DNA of 64,000 nt from Treponema bryantii (GCF_036492245.1 NZ_AP025286.1:1302001-1366000), one strand, 5' to 3'. Positions 32,979 through 47,428 are shown, counted from the stretch's first letter. Notes: a model not told the origin generated them from the letters alone. Numbers and translations: made by a program.

Positions 32979-35900
32979 ATGAAAGGGAAAACTCTTCTCT
33001 GTTTCGCAGTTGTATTTTTTCTCACTTTGCCCTGTATTTTTGCTCAGGAAAAGGAAGATATGTCCCTTTTTGAAATTGACCGTCTTATCCGTCGTACAGA
33101 ATATGATGAAGCTTTGAGACAGCTGAATATATACATCGAAAAGAATCCTGAAAACTTTGATAATGCTCAGGCCAGAATAAAAAGAATTATGAATGCCCGT
33201 AATCAGTATTCAATTCTGGCATCAAAGCTCATAACTTTAATTCAGACAGATCCGGGAAACAACAAGGAAATATATGAAATAACCGCCCAGCTGGAAAAAT
33301 TCGAAAAGAATCCTTCAGATCAGAACCTTCAGTTTGTTGCAGATTTGAAAAAGTCTGCGGAGTTTAACTATTTCCGAGCTCTTTTCCTTGAGATTCAGAA
33401 TGAAACTGCTGCCAGATCTCTTGCAGGAGAATATGTTGCTGCTGTTGAAAAGGCTAAGGAAGGTTTCTGGCTTTACCGCGACAATTTTTATGACCAGTGG
33501 GAAAACAATCCGGAAATTACCGGCGCGGTTGATAAAACTCTTGCTGAGCTTGATGTACGGCTTAATGAGTTTGAAGAAAAAAACTATCTGCCTCGATTTA
33601 ATAACCTTATCAATGATTTTATAAAGGCTGTTCGTGCAGAGCAGTATGACCAGGCATTAAACAGACTTTCTGAGGTTGAAGAAAGCTTTAAGCATTATAC
33701 ACGTTTAAGACAGCAGATAATTGATGTTGGAACAAGTCTTCAATCGCAGTTTGCTGAAGTTCAGAAACTTGATTCTGATTCAACAGATGCTTCATTTCTG
33801 CCTTTTATGTTCCGTTTTGTATTTGGAGTTGATTCAGTACCATTTTCCGGAATCCTTGGTGCAGTTGATGCACAGTGGAATTCTGCAGTTGGAAAAATGA
33901 ATGAAGCTGTATATGCCGTACTTCTTAAAAAATACAGCGGTTATGAAACAGCTATCAATCAGCCACTTGTAACAGAAATCAAACGCTATACTTCACTTGA
34001 CCGTAGAGTTCTTGATATTTATAAACTTGGACTTTCTGATTCTCATGCCTTGAAAAATCCTTATGATGAATATTATGGAGCCTGCAGTTACATTCAGAAT
34101 CTTTCAGAAAGTGCTTTACGACTCACACAGGTGCGTAAAGAAATTATTTCTGTAACAGAAACACAGCAGAAGGATATCGCTCAGATAAAAGCTGCAGACG
34201 GAAATGAAACAACTCTGATAAAAAGGCTTTTTGATTCAAATGATAAGATTATATCTCTTGCAGGCGTAAAGTCAGATCAGCATATTTCTTCGTATGAATG
34301 GGCTTCAGGTGCCCGTTCTGATTTTTCAGGACTTTCAGAAGCCTACGAAACAATACTTGATGATATTTTTGAAAAAACAGAAACGGCACTTACCGGTTCC
34401 TGGGCTGAAATTACAGAATATTATTCAAAGGATGCTGTCAGACTTTATGACAGTGCGTTTGTTTATTATAATTGTGCAGATAAATATCGTACGGGCTTCT
34501 TTACAAAAATTCCGAATAATATACTTTCAGAAATTAACCGCGATGTTTCAAAATCTCTGGTTTATCAGAATACTTTCAATGCAAATCCTGAACTTGATTT
34601 TGGAATTGTCTACAGTTATCCGGATCTTTCATATTCAATTTCGCAGTATACAAAAACGATTGCAGAAAAAGGAATTGCCTCTCTCAATGGTTATGATTCT
34701 GTGATTCTTGAGAATTTTAACAGTCGTCCACAGCAAAAGGAAAATATAGAAATACAGGAGCTTGTAAATAAGGCTCAGGAAAATATTGCCCTTGAACGTC
34801 AGAAACTGACAAAGCTTATTACAGATTCACAGGCGCAGGCTGCAGTAGCAAAAAATCAGATGACTGCCGCTCAGCTTGCCCGTAATGAAGCTGACCTCCG
34901 TTATTCAGAAGCTCAGAATGCACTCCGCCGCGAAGACTTTGATACAGCTCGTAAAAAACTTCAGGATGCGCTTTCAAAATATGATGAAGCACTTATGAAT
35001 CAGAATGATGAAACACTTCGTTCTGAAACAGACCGCAAACTTCAGACCTTAGGCGAAAGTATTGCAAAAGCAGAAAACGAACTTGTTGTTCGCGAGGTTC
35101 GTGATCTTAAGACCCGTGCAAAAGATGCATATTTTAACGGACGTTTTGATGATGCCGAAAAATATCTGAATCAGGCAAAAATCCGCTGGGCAGTTACCAA
35201 CGTTAATGAAGATGAAGAAATCACAAATCTTTTGAACTTTGTAAATACTGCAATTTCAATGAAAACTGGCCGCGAGATTCTTCCGTCTGCACCACAGTAT
35301 CCGGAAATGTCTCAGCTCTTGAATATGGCTTACCAGTATTTTGATGAAGGAAGCAGGAAAATAGGAGAGGGGAATAGAACAGGTGGTGAAGCAGATTTAG
35401 CACTTGCCCTGGAGAGTATTCAAAAACTTCAGTATGTATATCCATTGAATCAGGAAGCTTCTATCCTTACTTTAAGAATAAACCGTCTGCTGGATCCTAA
35501 AAAGTTTACGGATGAATTTGCCCAGAAAATAGAAATGGCAAAAATGATGTGTAAGAGTAAGGATACACGACAGGAAGGCTATGCAAATCTTCTTGATTAT
35601 TATGAACTGGATCCGAACTATAAAGGACTTAAGGATTTAATTTATCAGGTTGAAATTGATATAGGAATCCGTCAGAAGCCTGTAAGCAATACTGGTGTAA
35701 ACCGTGCAAATAAACTGATTGCAGATGCACAGAAAATCTATAATTCTGCGGGTAATGATACGGCAAAATTACAGAGCGCCCTTGCAAAAATAGATGAAGC
35801 CCTGGCCCTTGTTTCTGATAATAAAGAAGCAATGAACTTAAAGGATAAAATTACAACTAAGATAGGTGGTAATACTTCTACAGTCCTTTCTACAGAAGAT

Positions 35901-36050
35901 GAAAGACTTTATCAGCTTGCAATTCAGAGACTTCAGAATAATAATGTAGTAGGTGCGAATGCAATTGTTGAGCAGCTTCTTAAAAAGCCGGCAAATGCTA
36001 ATTCGCAGAAAATCAAAGACTTAAAGAATAAGATTGAGGCAAGAAGTTAG
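32979..36050 (+). CDS. Large exported TPR/coiled-coil protein
   Basis: The 1023-residue protein has a signal peptide (about 1-22, cleavage after IFA-Q) and helical TPR-like repeats at the start (EYDEALRQLNIYIEKNP). A long helical middle follows, then an Ala/Gln/Lys/Glu-rich coiled coil (about 590-700), and more TPR-like repeats at the end. It is likely a periplasmic scaffold. It is three bases upstream of the propeller/SpoIIE receptor, so the two are cotranscribed and may interact. No catalytic motif is visible. Confidence 0.8.
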   Translation: MKGKTLLCFAVVFFLTLPCIFAQEKEDMSLFEIDRLIRRTEYDEALRQLNIYIEKNPENFDNAQARIKRIMNARNQYSILASKLITLIQTDPGNNKEIYEITAQLEKFEKNPSDQNLQFVADLKKSAEFNYFRALFLEIQNETAARSLAGEYVAAVEKAKEGFWLYRDNFYDQWENNPEITGAVDKTLAELDVRLNEFEEKNYLPRFNNLINDFIKAVRAEQYDQALNRLSEVEESFKHYTRLRQQIIDVGTSLQSQFAEVQKLDSDSTDASFLPFMFRFVFGVDSVPFSGILGAVDAQWNSAVGKMNEAVYAVLLKKYSGYETAINQPLVTEIKRYTSLDRRVLDIYKLGLSDSHALKNPYDEYYGACSYIQNLSESALRLTQVRKEIISVTETQQKDIAQIKAADGNETTLIKRLFDSNDKIISLAGVKSDQHISSYEWASGARSDFSGLSEAYETILDDIFEKTETALTGSWAEITEYYSKDAVRLYDSAFVYYNCADKYRTGFFTKIPNNILSEINRDVSKSLVYQNTFNANPELDFGIVYSYPDLSYSISQYTKTIAEKGIASLNGYDSVILENFNSRPQQKENIEIQELVNKAQENIALERQKLTKLITDSQAQAAVAKNQMTAAQLARNEADLRYSEAQNALRREDFDTARKKLQDALSKYDEALMNQNDETLRSETDRKLQTLGESIAKAENELVVREVRDLKTRAKDAYFNGRFDDAEKYLNQAKIRWAVTNVNEDEEITNLLNFVNTAISMKTGREILPSAPQYPEMSQLLNMAYQYFDEGSRKIGEGNRTGGEADLALALESIQKLQYVYPLNQEASILTLRINRLLDPKKFTDEFAQKIEMAKMMCKSKDTRQEGYANLLDYYELDPNYKGLKDLIYQVEIDIGIRQKPVSNTGVNRANKLIADAQKIYNSAGNDTAKLQSALAKIDEALALVSDNKEAMNLKDKITTKIGGNTSTVLSTEDERLYQLAIQRLQNNNVVGANAIVEQLLKKPANANSQKIKDLKNKIEARS

Positions 36051-36053
36051 GTT

Positions 36054-39000
36054 ATGAAGAGAGTTGCAGCTTTGCGGAAAATAAAAAAACTTTTTGTTCT
36101 CATTCTTTTTGTACTGGGCTGCCTTTCTGTCTTACCAGGAGAAGATTTTTACTGGGAAAATCCTGCTGTAATTACTGATACAGATTCCCGCTTTCCTGTA
36201 ACAATGGTTTCTGCAGATGGAAATTATACTTATATGTTCTGGCAGGAAGTTGATACTAAGGCGCGGCAGATATACCTTTCAGTTAGAATTTACAGCAGCC
36301 TTAAGAATTATTCAGAAAACAGGCGTTTTGCAGGACCTTTCAGTTATTCGGGAGAAGAAGTTCCGGATATTTATACAACTGCTGTTCTGAAAAAAGGAAC
36401 AGTTGGTGTTGCAATAATGACGGGGCTTTCAAATCTTTCGGTTTTCGTTTCAACTGATAACTGTAAAAACTTTACAGAAACAAAATTACCGGCTGCTTCA
36501 TCAATTACTGTTGCCCCAAGAATCTATAAAACGGGTAATGACAGTTTTAAGCTTTTTACATCTGTTGGTGAAGAAAACTCGTTTACGCTTTTTTCTGCTG
36601 ATTCACCTGATGGTGTAAAATGGAGCCGCTTTGCTCAGTTCCAGCCGGCATTGAATTATAGAAATCCTTTTATTCCTGTTCTTTTTGCTTCTTCATTTGG
36701 AGATATTGTTGTTTTTCAGGCTCAGTATACATCGGCTGAAACAAGCAGACTTTCATATCAGCTGTATATGACTGTTGATTCAAGCGGCTCGGGAAAGAAC
36801 TGGACTCAGCCTGTACTGATTACAGACAGAAACTCTCTTGCTGCCCGTGGTGGAAAACAGTTTCATGAATATCAGAACCAGAGGCCAGGTCTTTTTGAAT
36901 ATGATGGCGAAGTTTATCTTGCCTGGGAAAGAACCGATTCTGTAAACTCTGCAATCTGGATTGAAAAAATTACTGCTGCAGGTGTAACTGCTGGAACAGC
37001 AGAAAAACTATCTGATAACGGAAATGCAAGCCGTCCTGTAATGTTTAAATACAATGATTCTTTGTATCTGACCTGGTTTGATACAAGGCGAGGTCGTGAA
37101 TCAATCTATATGGTAAAAAAGAATGGCAGTTACTGGAATGAAAGCCGGCTGGTTGAAGACCGAAACTCAAATCTTTTTGTATATCCGCTTGTAACTGCAG
37201 AAACAGATGGTTCTGTTTTATCATTTATATGGCAGCAGGTAAATTCTGCTTCAAAGAATTCAATCGCAATTCTCTCACCAGATAAAACTGTTATGCCTCC
37301 GACTTTTAATCCGCTTTCCTATAAAAAAGGAAAAAGTTCACGTGCAGAAGATGTTCGGATTCAGATTATATTCCCTGCGGACTCATCAAATATTTCCGGC
37401 TATTCATATACCTGGGGCAGGGAAAACTCTAAAGAGCCCCCAAAACAAATTGAGCATTTTACAAAAGAAAATACACTCCGCCTGAAAGCAACTGAAGATG
37501 GAAATTATATTCTTATGGCGCGGGTTTCAGATTATGCTGGAAACTGGTCAGAGCCTTCTTCAATTTCTTATCATCTTGATTTAACTCCACCAGAGGCTCC
37601 TGAAATTACAATTGATAATCTTGATGAATATGGCTTCCTTGATTCAAATAATTACAGCCTGAACTGGCTGCCTTCTGTTTCAAAGGATGCGGCACAATAT
37701 CTTTATAAGATTGATTATCTTGGTTCAATTCCAAAATCAATTTCAGTTTCAAAAAAACATCCGATGAAGCTTAGCACTGAGCGGATGGAAGAAATCAAAA
37801 ATAGTCTGCTTACAAGGTATGACCCTCAGTTGAAAAAGCAGAGAAGGCTTACAACTTCAAATTCTACGGCAACACGTAAACAAACGACCGTTCGTTATTA
37901 TAACAGATCAAACGGTGTTTATCTTATTTCAGTAGCTGCAATTGATGAAGTAGGAAATATAAGTGAGCCTTCAACTGCATTGTATATTTTGAATAAATAT
38001 CAGCCGTCAACCTATGTAACTTCAGTACAACAGACAAAAGCTGATGCTGGTGAAAGTACTATTGTAATTTCCGGTGGTGGCTTTACGTATGACGGAACAG
38101 TCAGTGAGATTTATATTGATGCTGATGGTAAAGCTCCGTACGACCTTATTTTAAGAGCCTCTGATGGTCAGTTCCGTGTTCAGTCAGATACCCGTATTTC
38201 AAACATAAAAACTGGAACCGATCTGGATGAAGGTACTTATAAAATTGGTCTTTTACATACAGACCGCGGATTATATTTTACCGGAAATGTTCTTCAGATA
38301 TCACAGAGCGGAACCCTCAAAATTGAAGCCGAATATGAACCGCAAAGCAGACTTAGTTCGGAATTCCAGAAATATAAATATACAGTTGCAATCAGTCTGA
38401 TTATTGTTTTTGTGCTTTTAATGATTGCTGCAATTACTTTGATTTTTATATTGATAAATATTTATCAGAATATACACGAAAGAAAATTGACAGAGAACGA
38501 AGTTTCTTCACTGTTAACAGGAGCTGCCATGCCATTAAAAGATTTACGGAAAAATTTCAAAGGACTTCCAAGTCTTAAGAAAAAGCTTATTGTATTTGCC
38601 TTCTCACTTGTAATTGCAGTTGTAATCGCGGTTTCACTTGAAAACGGATATAAGGTAATCAGACTTCAGGAACAGACTATGGCAGCCGGTCTGGAAAACA
38701 GAACTGAAGTACTTCTTGAAAGCCTTCACTCAGGTGTAAAAAACTTCTTCCCTGCAAATAATCTTCTGGAACTTTCTGCACTTCCTGCGCAAAAAGATGC
38801 AATGCCGGAAGTTAAATATGTTACGATAATTGGTCAGCAGCTGGATTCAGATTCTTCGGAAAATCTTAATTATATCTGGGCAACTAATGATCAGGATATA
38901 AGCGTAAAGATGGACAGCTATTCACTGGTTTATGGTGAATCACAGCTTACAGAAAAAGTAATTCTTGAAGTCACTGAAAAACTAAAGGAACTCGATAAAA

Positions 39001-40733
39001 AAATTGCTTCAGAAGTAGGGGAGCTTTCGGATAAAATTGACGGCCTTTCGAAAGATGCTGAAGCGTTGTATGCATCAGGTCTTGAAGATGATACACAGGA
39101 AGCAGAAAGACTTTCAGATGTTATTGTTGAATTACGAAATCAGCTTGATCTGCGGCTTGCAGAATATTCAAAGAGTGCAGCTGGTTCATACCCTGCTTTT
39201 GATTCAGATGACCTTGACCGCAGCAGAACAGATTATCTTTTCTATCGACCGGTTTTGTATCGCAAAGGAACTACAGGAAACTATATTCACAGTGTAATTT
39301 ATCTTGAGCTTTCTACTCAGAGTCTTATAGACAGCCTTAATGCCGAAATCAAGAAAATCGTAATCTTCTCTCTGATTGTTGCGATTGCAGCAGTTGCCTT
39401 TGGAATTATTGGTGCTTATGTATTTGCTTCACTGATTGTCCGCCCGATCAAAAAACTTGAAAAGCACGTAATTATGATTGGACAGACTAAGAACAAAATC
39501 AATCTTAAGGGAAAAGATGTTGTGATTAAGTCACGGGACGAAGTAGGACGCCTTGGTGATGCGGTTAATAACATGACCCACGAGCTTGTTGCCAATGCCG
39601 AAGAAGAAGCTCTTGCAATGGACGGTAAGGCGGTTCAGAAAGCCTTCCTTCCGCTAGAAGCTCTCGGAGCAAATAATAAAAATACCTATGCAGAATATGC
39701 AGATAAAGAACTGGAATGCTTTGGTTACTACGAAGGTGAATCGGGTGTATCCGGTGACTATTTTGATTATAAGCGTCTGGATGATACCTGGTTTGGAATT
39801 ATTAAGTGCGACGTTTCCGGACACGGTATTCCTGCTGCAATCATCATGACTGTTGTAGCCACAATTTTCCGTCGTTACTTTGAAAAATGGAGTTATGCTA
39901 AAAACGGAACCCAGCTGAATAAGCTTGTAGAACAGATAAATGACTTTATTGAAGGGCTTGGGTTGCGCGGTAAGTTTGCTACTTTGATTATCTGTCTTTT
40001 GAATGTAAAGACAGGTGAGCTTTATATGTGTAATGCGGGTGATAACCTTGTTCACATTTATGATTCTGCTACACACAGCCTTAAACTTTTGACACTTGCT
40101 TCTGCTCCAACTGCCGGAGTATTTACTTCGGATTTAGTTGCAATGCGCGGCGGTTTTGTTGTCGAAAAAACAATTTTGAATCGTGGTGATATTCTTTATC
40201 TTTATACTGACGGTATTGAAGAATCAACCCGCCGAATCCGCGAAGTAGATTACACAGTCCGACAAAATGAAGTTGAAGTTAAGAAGATGAATCCGAAAAC
40301 ACATGAGGAAGAAACTGAAATCAAACTTGAGGATGCAAAGGAAGAATTCGGACCAGAGCGAATCAAAGAGATTATTGAAGCGGTATATAACAAACGAAAG
40401 TTTACGCTTACAAAACAGGATAATCCAAATGTAACCGAAACCCTTGAATTTGATTTTACTAAATGTGAGGGAACTGTTCAGGAATCTATTCTTGCGCTTG
40501 CTTCACTGGAAAAGGTATTCCGTCTTTATAAATCACCAGCTGTTCAGCAGACAGATTACATCAGAATTGATAAAAAGATTGACGAATTCCTTCTAAAATA
40601 TTTTAATATGTATGATTATTATGCAGCTCATAAAACTGATGATTCTGCAGGTGTAAACTATGTAGATTATGATCAGATGCTCGAAGATGAGCAGTCTGAT
40701 GACTTAACCATGCTTGCTATTAAGAGGTTGTAA
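36054..40733 (+). CDS. Propeller-HAMP-SpoIIE transmembrane phosphatase receptor
   Basis: The 1559-residue protein has a signal peptide, a sialidase-like beta-propeller region (about 30-400; repeats such as SLYLTWFDTRRGRESIYM), Ig/Fn3-like modules (to about 760), and a first membrane segment near 775-805. A second lies near 843-862, then an extracytoplasmic segment, a third near 1101-1128, HAMP, and a C-terminal SpoIIE phosphatase. Its motifs are GVSGDYFD, DVSGHG near 1252, LYTDGIEES and final DDLTMLAIKRL. A long insertion (about 1400-1515) interrupts the phosphatase. It likely converts an envelope signal into dephosphorylation of a STAS partner. Confidence 0.88.
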   Translation: MKRVAALRKIKKLFVLILFVLGCLSVLPGEDFYWENPAVITDTDSRFPVTMVSADGNYTYMFWQEVDTKARQIYLSVRIYSSLKNYSENRRFAGPFSYSGEEVPDIYTTAVLKKGTVGVAIMTGLSNLSVFVSTDNCKNFTETKLPAASSITVAPRIYKTGNDSFKLFTSVGEENSFTLFSADSPDGVKWSRFAQFQPALNYRNPFIPVLFASSFGDIVVFQAQYTSAETSRLSYQLYMTVDSSGSGKNWTQPVLITDRNSLAARGGKQFHEYQNQRPGLFEYDGEVYLAWERTDSVNSAIWIEKITAAGVTAGTAEKLSDNGNASRPVMFKYNDSLYLTWFDTRRGRESIYMVKKNGSYWNESRLVEDRNSNLFVYPLVTAETDGSVLSFIWQQVNSASKNSIAILSPDKTVMPPTFNPLSYKKGKSSRAEDVRIQIIFPADSSNISGYSYTWGRENSKEPPKQIEHFTKENTLRLKATEDGNYILMARVSDYAGNWSEPSSISYHLDLTPPEAPEITIDNLDEYGFLDSNNYSLNWLPSVSKDAAQYLYKIDYLGSIPKSISVSKKHPMKLSTERMEEIKNSLLTRYDPQLKKQRRLTTSNSTATRKQTTVRYYNRSNGVYLISVAAIDEVGNISEPSTALYILNKYQPSTYVTSVQQTKADAGESTIVISGGGFTYDGTVSEIYIDADGKAPYDLILRASDGQFRVQSDTRISNIKTGTDLDEGTYKIGLLHTDRGLYFTGNVLQISQSGTLKIEAEYEPQSRLSSEFQKYKYTVAISLIIVFVLLMIAAITLIFILINIYQNIHERKLTENEVSSLLTGAAMPLKDLRKNFKGLPSLKKKLIVFAFSLVIAVVIAVSLENGYKVIRLQEQTMAAGLENRTEVLLESLHSGVKNFFPANNLLELSALPAQKDAMPEVKYVTIIGQQLDSDSSENLNYIWATNDQDISVKMDSYSLVYGESQLTEKVILEVTEKLKELDKKIASEVGELSDKIDGLSKDAEALYASGLEDDTQEAERLSDVIVELRNQLDLRLAEYSKSAAGSYPAFDSDDLDRSRTDYLFYRPVLYRKGTTGNYIHSVIYLELSTQSLIDSLNAEIKKIVIFSLIVAIAAVAFGIIGAYVFASLIVRPIKKLEKHVIMIGQTKNKINLKGKDVVIKSRDEVGRLGDAVNNMTHELVANAEEEALAMDGKAVQKAFLPLEALGANNKNTYAEYADKELECFGYYEGESGVSGDYFDYKRLDDTWFGIIKCDVSGHGIPAAIIMTVVATIFRRYFEKWSYAKNGTQLNKLVEQINDFIEGLGLRGKFATLIICLLNVKTGELYMCNAGDNLVHIYDSATHSLKLLTLASAPTAGVFTSDLVAMRGGFVVEKTILNRGDILYLYTDGIEESTRRIREVDYTVRQNEVEVKKMNPKTHEEETEIKLEDAKEEFGPERIKEIIEAVYNKRKFTLTKQDNPNVTETLEFDFTKCEGTVQESILALASLEKVFRLYKSPAVQQTDYIRIDKKIDEFLLKYFNMYDYYAAHKTDDSAGVNYVDYDQMLEDEQSDDLTMLAIKRL

Positions 40734-40735
40734 TT

Positions 40736-41053
40736 ATGAATATCGAAGAGTTTGGAAATAAGGTAAAATCAATTTTCTCAAAAGGCGTTGAATCTTCAAA
40801 AGAAGTTCTTGAAAAAGCAGGAGATAAGGTTCAGGATTTTACAGATAAAAGCGTAACCAAAATCGAAATTCACAAACTCGAAACAAAGCGCGACTGTAAA
40901 TATGAAGAAATGGGTCTAAAGCTTTCTCAGATGCTTTTAGAAGGTGCTTCAATTACCTGTGAAAATGTAGAAGATATAAGAATTTTAAATGATATTCAGG
41001 AAGAAATAAAAAATCTCGCTGAACAGATCAGCGAGAAAGAACGTGAGTTATAG
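40736..41053 (+). CDS. Small helical protein of the SpoIIE receptor operon
   Basis: The 105-residue, highly charged protein is predicted to be almost entirely helical (coiled coil around 5-60 and 85-105). It has two cysteines and no membrane segment. Its ATG lies two bases after the receptor stop, which implies coupling. It may be a cytoplasmic partner of the receptor; no family is recognised. Confidence 0.75.
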   Translation: MNIEEFGNKVKSIFSKGVESSKEVLEKAGDKVQDFTDKSVTKIEIHKLETKRDCKYEEMGLKLSQMLLEGASITCENVEDIRILNDIQEEIKNLAEQISEKEREL

Positions 41054-41072
41054 AAACTACCGCAGTACAAAA

Positions 41073-41660
41073 CTAACGCTGCTGGCTGGAATCATGTACC
41101 TTATTGTACATAACATCTCCAGCCAGAATTCTAACCAGTTCCATTGCAAATTCTTCCGCAGCTCCAGGTCCGCGTGAAGTAACAAGATTTCCATCTGTAA
41201 CAAAAACCTTATTGCTGTAACCGCTTAAATATTCAGGCTTTGATTCACCTTCCATATCAGGATAGCATGTCCACTTTTTACCTGCAGGAATTTTTGTTTT
41301 TCCAAGTACAACAGCAGGTGCTGCACAGATTGCAGCTACAAGACGTCCTGCATCCCATGCTTTTTCAAGATGATTAAGCAGAGTTGTGCATTCAGAAAGA
41401 TTGATAGCACCTTTCCCTCCTCCTGGACAAACAACGCAGTCTGGAATTGAATCTCCAAACTTTTTCATATAAGTATCCAGACTCATGTCCATAATCATTG
41501 GAACATTATGAGAGCTGGTAACAATCATAGTATCATTAAAGGGTGTTCCCTTTACACCAACAGTATAAACCTCAACGCCCGCGCGTCTGAGATAATCTAC
41601 AGGTGAAAGAGCTTCGATGTCTTCAAAGCCATCGGCAAAGAATACAGCAGCTGTTTTCAT
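41073..41660 (-). CDS. DJ-1/PfpI family protein
   Basis: The 195-residue protein has GFEDIEA with the conserved Glu (about residue 13) and the nucleophile elbow AAICAAP with Cys112. These are typical of DJ-1/YajL/ThiJ proteins (putative deglycase, chaperone or stress roles). ATG 41660 has GGAGG five bases upstream; the ATG four codons earlier overlaps that ribosome site and is rejected. Confidence 0.88.
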   Translation of the reverse strand: MKTAAVFFADGFEDIEALSPVDYLRRAGVEVYTVGVKGTPFNDTMIVTSSHNVPMIMDMSLDTYMKKFGDSIPDCVVCPGGGKGAINLSECTTLLNHLEKAWDAGRLVAAICAAPAVVLGKTKIPAGKKWTCYPDMEGESKPEYLSGYSNKVFVTDGNLVTSRGPGAAEEFAMELVRILAGDVMYNKVHDSSQQR

Positions 41661-41767
41661 TTTTTCCTCCATATAAACTCAGTATATCATATATTATTAG
41701 AAATCTACACATTAAAACGGGCTAAGTATATAAGGATTTTTATTCTCAGAATGTGTGATGCCTGAAC

Positions 41768-41801
41768 ACTCCCGCTGAAAAAGCCCGTAGGCTGCGGGTG
41801 A
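41768..41801. repeat. Small hairpin before the twin inverted-repeat elements
   Basis: CCCGC and GCGGG flank AGCCCGTAGGCT, giving two short nested stems. It lies in the noncoding stretch 41661-42444. Confidence 0.45.
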
Positions 41802-41815
41802 GCAATTACTTAAAA

Positions 41816-41985
41816 TATGGTAAGGCGTGCCTGGAATTGCGGGTCCCAGCGACGGCAAAACCGAAAAAGTAATCCCCCAGGGTGCCCCAGGCTCCTCATT
41901 TTTGCTTCGCAAAAATTTGTCGCAACCCTGGGACCCCCTTTTTCGTTTTGCCTGCGTCCCACAATTCCAGCCACGCCTTACCATA
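41816..41985. repeat. Large nested inverted repeat, element A
   Basis: The first bases, TATGGTAAGGCGTG, pair with CACGCCTTACCATA at the end. Inside, CTGGAATTGCGGGTCCCAGC faces the slightly different GCGTCCCACAATTCCAG, then GGCAAAACCGAAAAAG faces CTTTTTCGTTTTGCC-like sequence. The centre is an 8-bp stem ATTTTTGC/GCAAAAAT with a three-base loop. Arms are asymmetric, so an orientation can be assigned. No convincing coding frame exists. Confidence 0.85.
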
Positions 41986-42111
41986 ATCTCCGCCTATAGA
42001 AAATGAATATATCACTTTATTCACGGAAATCTGAAAATAATACAGGGGACTGATTATTGTGTGTTTGTTTTCACATACAGAAATTTCTTCCAGAACTCCG
42101 TGCATACACCA

Positions 42112-42345
42112 GAAAATGAGCGGAGCGGGGAAGTTGTACGGGGAGTATGGAAAGGGAGGAAAGAAATTGTGGGACGCAGGCAAGAAAAAATGAGGGAGGA
42201 CCCATCAGTGCAGGCGCTGGCGAAGCTTTAGCGCCAAGCGAATGATGGGGGGAGTCCCTCATTTTTTTTGCCGTCGCTGGGACCCGCAATTTGTTTCCTC
42301 CCTTTACACAGACCCTTTGGTATATCCCCGCTCCGCCAGTTTTGT
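42112..42345. repeat. Large nested inverted repeat, element B (inverted relative of A)
   Basis: Outer arms GCGGAGCGGGGA (from 42120) and TCCCCGCTCCGC, then AAAGGGAGGAAA and TTTCCTCCCTTT, then arms shared with element A in opposite orientation (AATTGTGGGACGCAGGCAA and TTGCCGTCGCTGGGACCCGC). The centre has CCCATCA...TGATGGG around a GGCGCT/AGCGCC stem. It ends about 100 bp before the rRNA promoter. Confidence 0.85.
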
Positions 42346-42444
42346 GGTGAAATGAGCCGGAAAACTGTAAGAATCGGGAATAAAAAAAGTTACAAAAAAA
42401 TAAAAAAAAAGTGAAAAAAAACACAAAAAAAACGGGATGAGCTA

Positions 42445-42473
42445 TTGACAGTTTTCATGGAAAGATATATATT
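42445..42473 (+). promoter_or_regulatory. rRNA operon promoter with A-tract UP region
   Basis: TTGACA (42445-42450), exactly 17 bp, TATATT (42468-42473). The preceding 60 bases (about 42375-42432) are dominated by A tracts, like an UP element. Transcription would start near 42480. Confidence 0.8.
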
Positions 42474-42483
42474 CATTTTCACC

Positions 42484-42554
42484 GTCGCAACACTGAGTTG
42501 CGACACAGAACAAACAAAAAGTTCTTTGACAGATCAGGGAAGGAAATAACTGAC
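42484..42554 (+). promoter_or_regulatory. rRNA leader: hairpin, boxA and 16S processing arm
   Basis: GTCGCAAC/GTTGCGAC forms a perfect 8-bp stem at 42484-42504. AGTTCTTTGACA at 42520-42531 matches 9 of 12 bases of the boxA antitermination consensus. The segment 42532-42554 is complementary to 44296-44317 and forms the stem that encloses 16S rRNA for RNase III cleavage. Confidence 0.7.
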
Positions 42555-42705
42555 TAAATAATTTTTTTATGTTTTTTATATCAACGAACAAAAACATACC
42601 CGCGAGTTTTAGTTCTTAAAACTCGATTGTAAATCAATTCAGCAAATAGATAAAAGCTGGTTTGAACTGTTTATGAAGATCATTAGCCTTCGGGCTATTG
42701 AAATA

Positions 42706-44251
<1,546 letters not shown>

Positions 44252-44503
44252 TAAGAAAAGGAATATCAAGTGTATGTGTACACACAAAACAATCAGTCAG
44301 TTATTTCTTTCTCTGATATGTTTAAGAACATGTCAGAACATGATCTTTGAAATTACGAAGGAAGGACGGAAACATACGGGAATATCTTCAGCCGTATGTT
44401 GAAATAGAAGACGCTTTTAAGCGAGGGGTTGTATCACTGCTTGGTTAGAAAATGTGATGCACACGAAAATCCCGGTTGAGTGAAAGAGCGGAAAAGATGA
44501 TAT
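44252..44503 (+). other. 16S-23S spacer without tRNA
   Basis: This 252-base spacer holds the 3' arm of the 16S processing stem (44296-44317), a second boxA-like TGATCTTTGAAA (44341-44352), a hairpin with ACATACGG/CCGTATGT (about 44372-44399), and the 5' arm of the 23S processing stem (44490-44511). No tRNA-Ala or tRNA-Ile is present. Confidence 0.8.

Positions 44504-47428
<2,925 letters not shown>

Noticed and set aside
41712-42424. Several open frames in the inverted-repeat region
   Set aside because: They run through palindromes on both strands, have no ribosome sites and show low-complexity Pro/Lys/Phe translations.
44252-44503. tRNA in the 16S-23S spacer
   Set aside because: No T-loop GTTCRANYC or cloverleaf arrangement was found.
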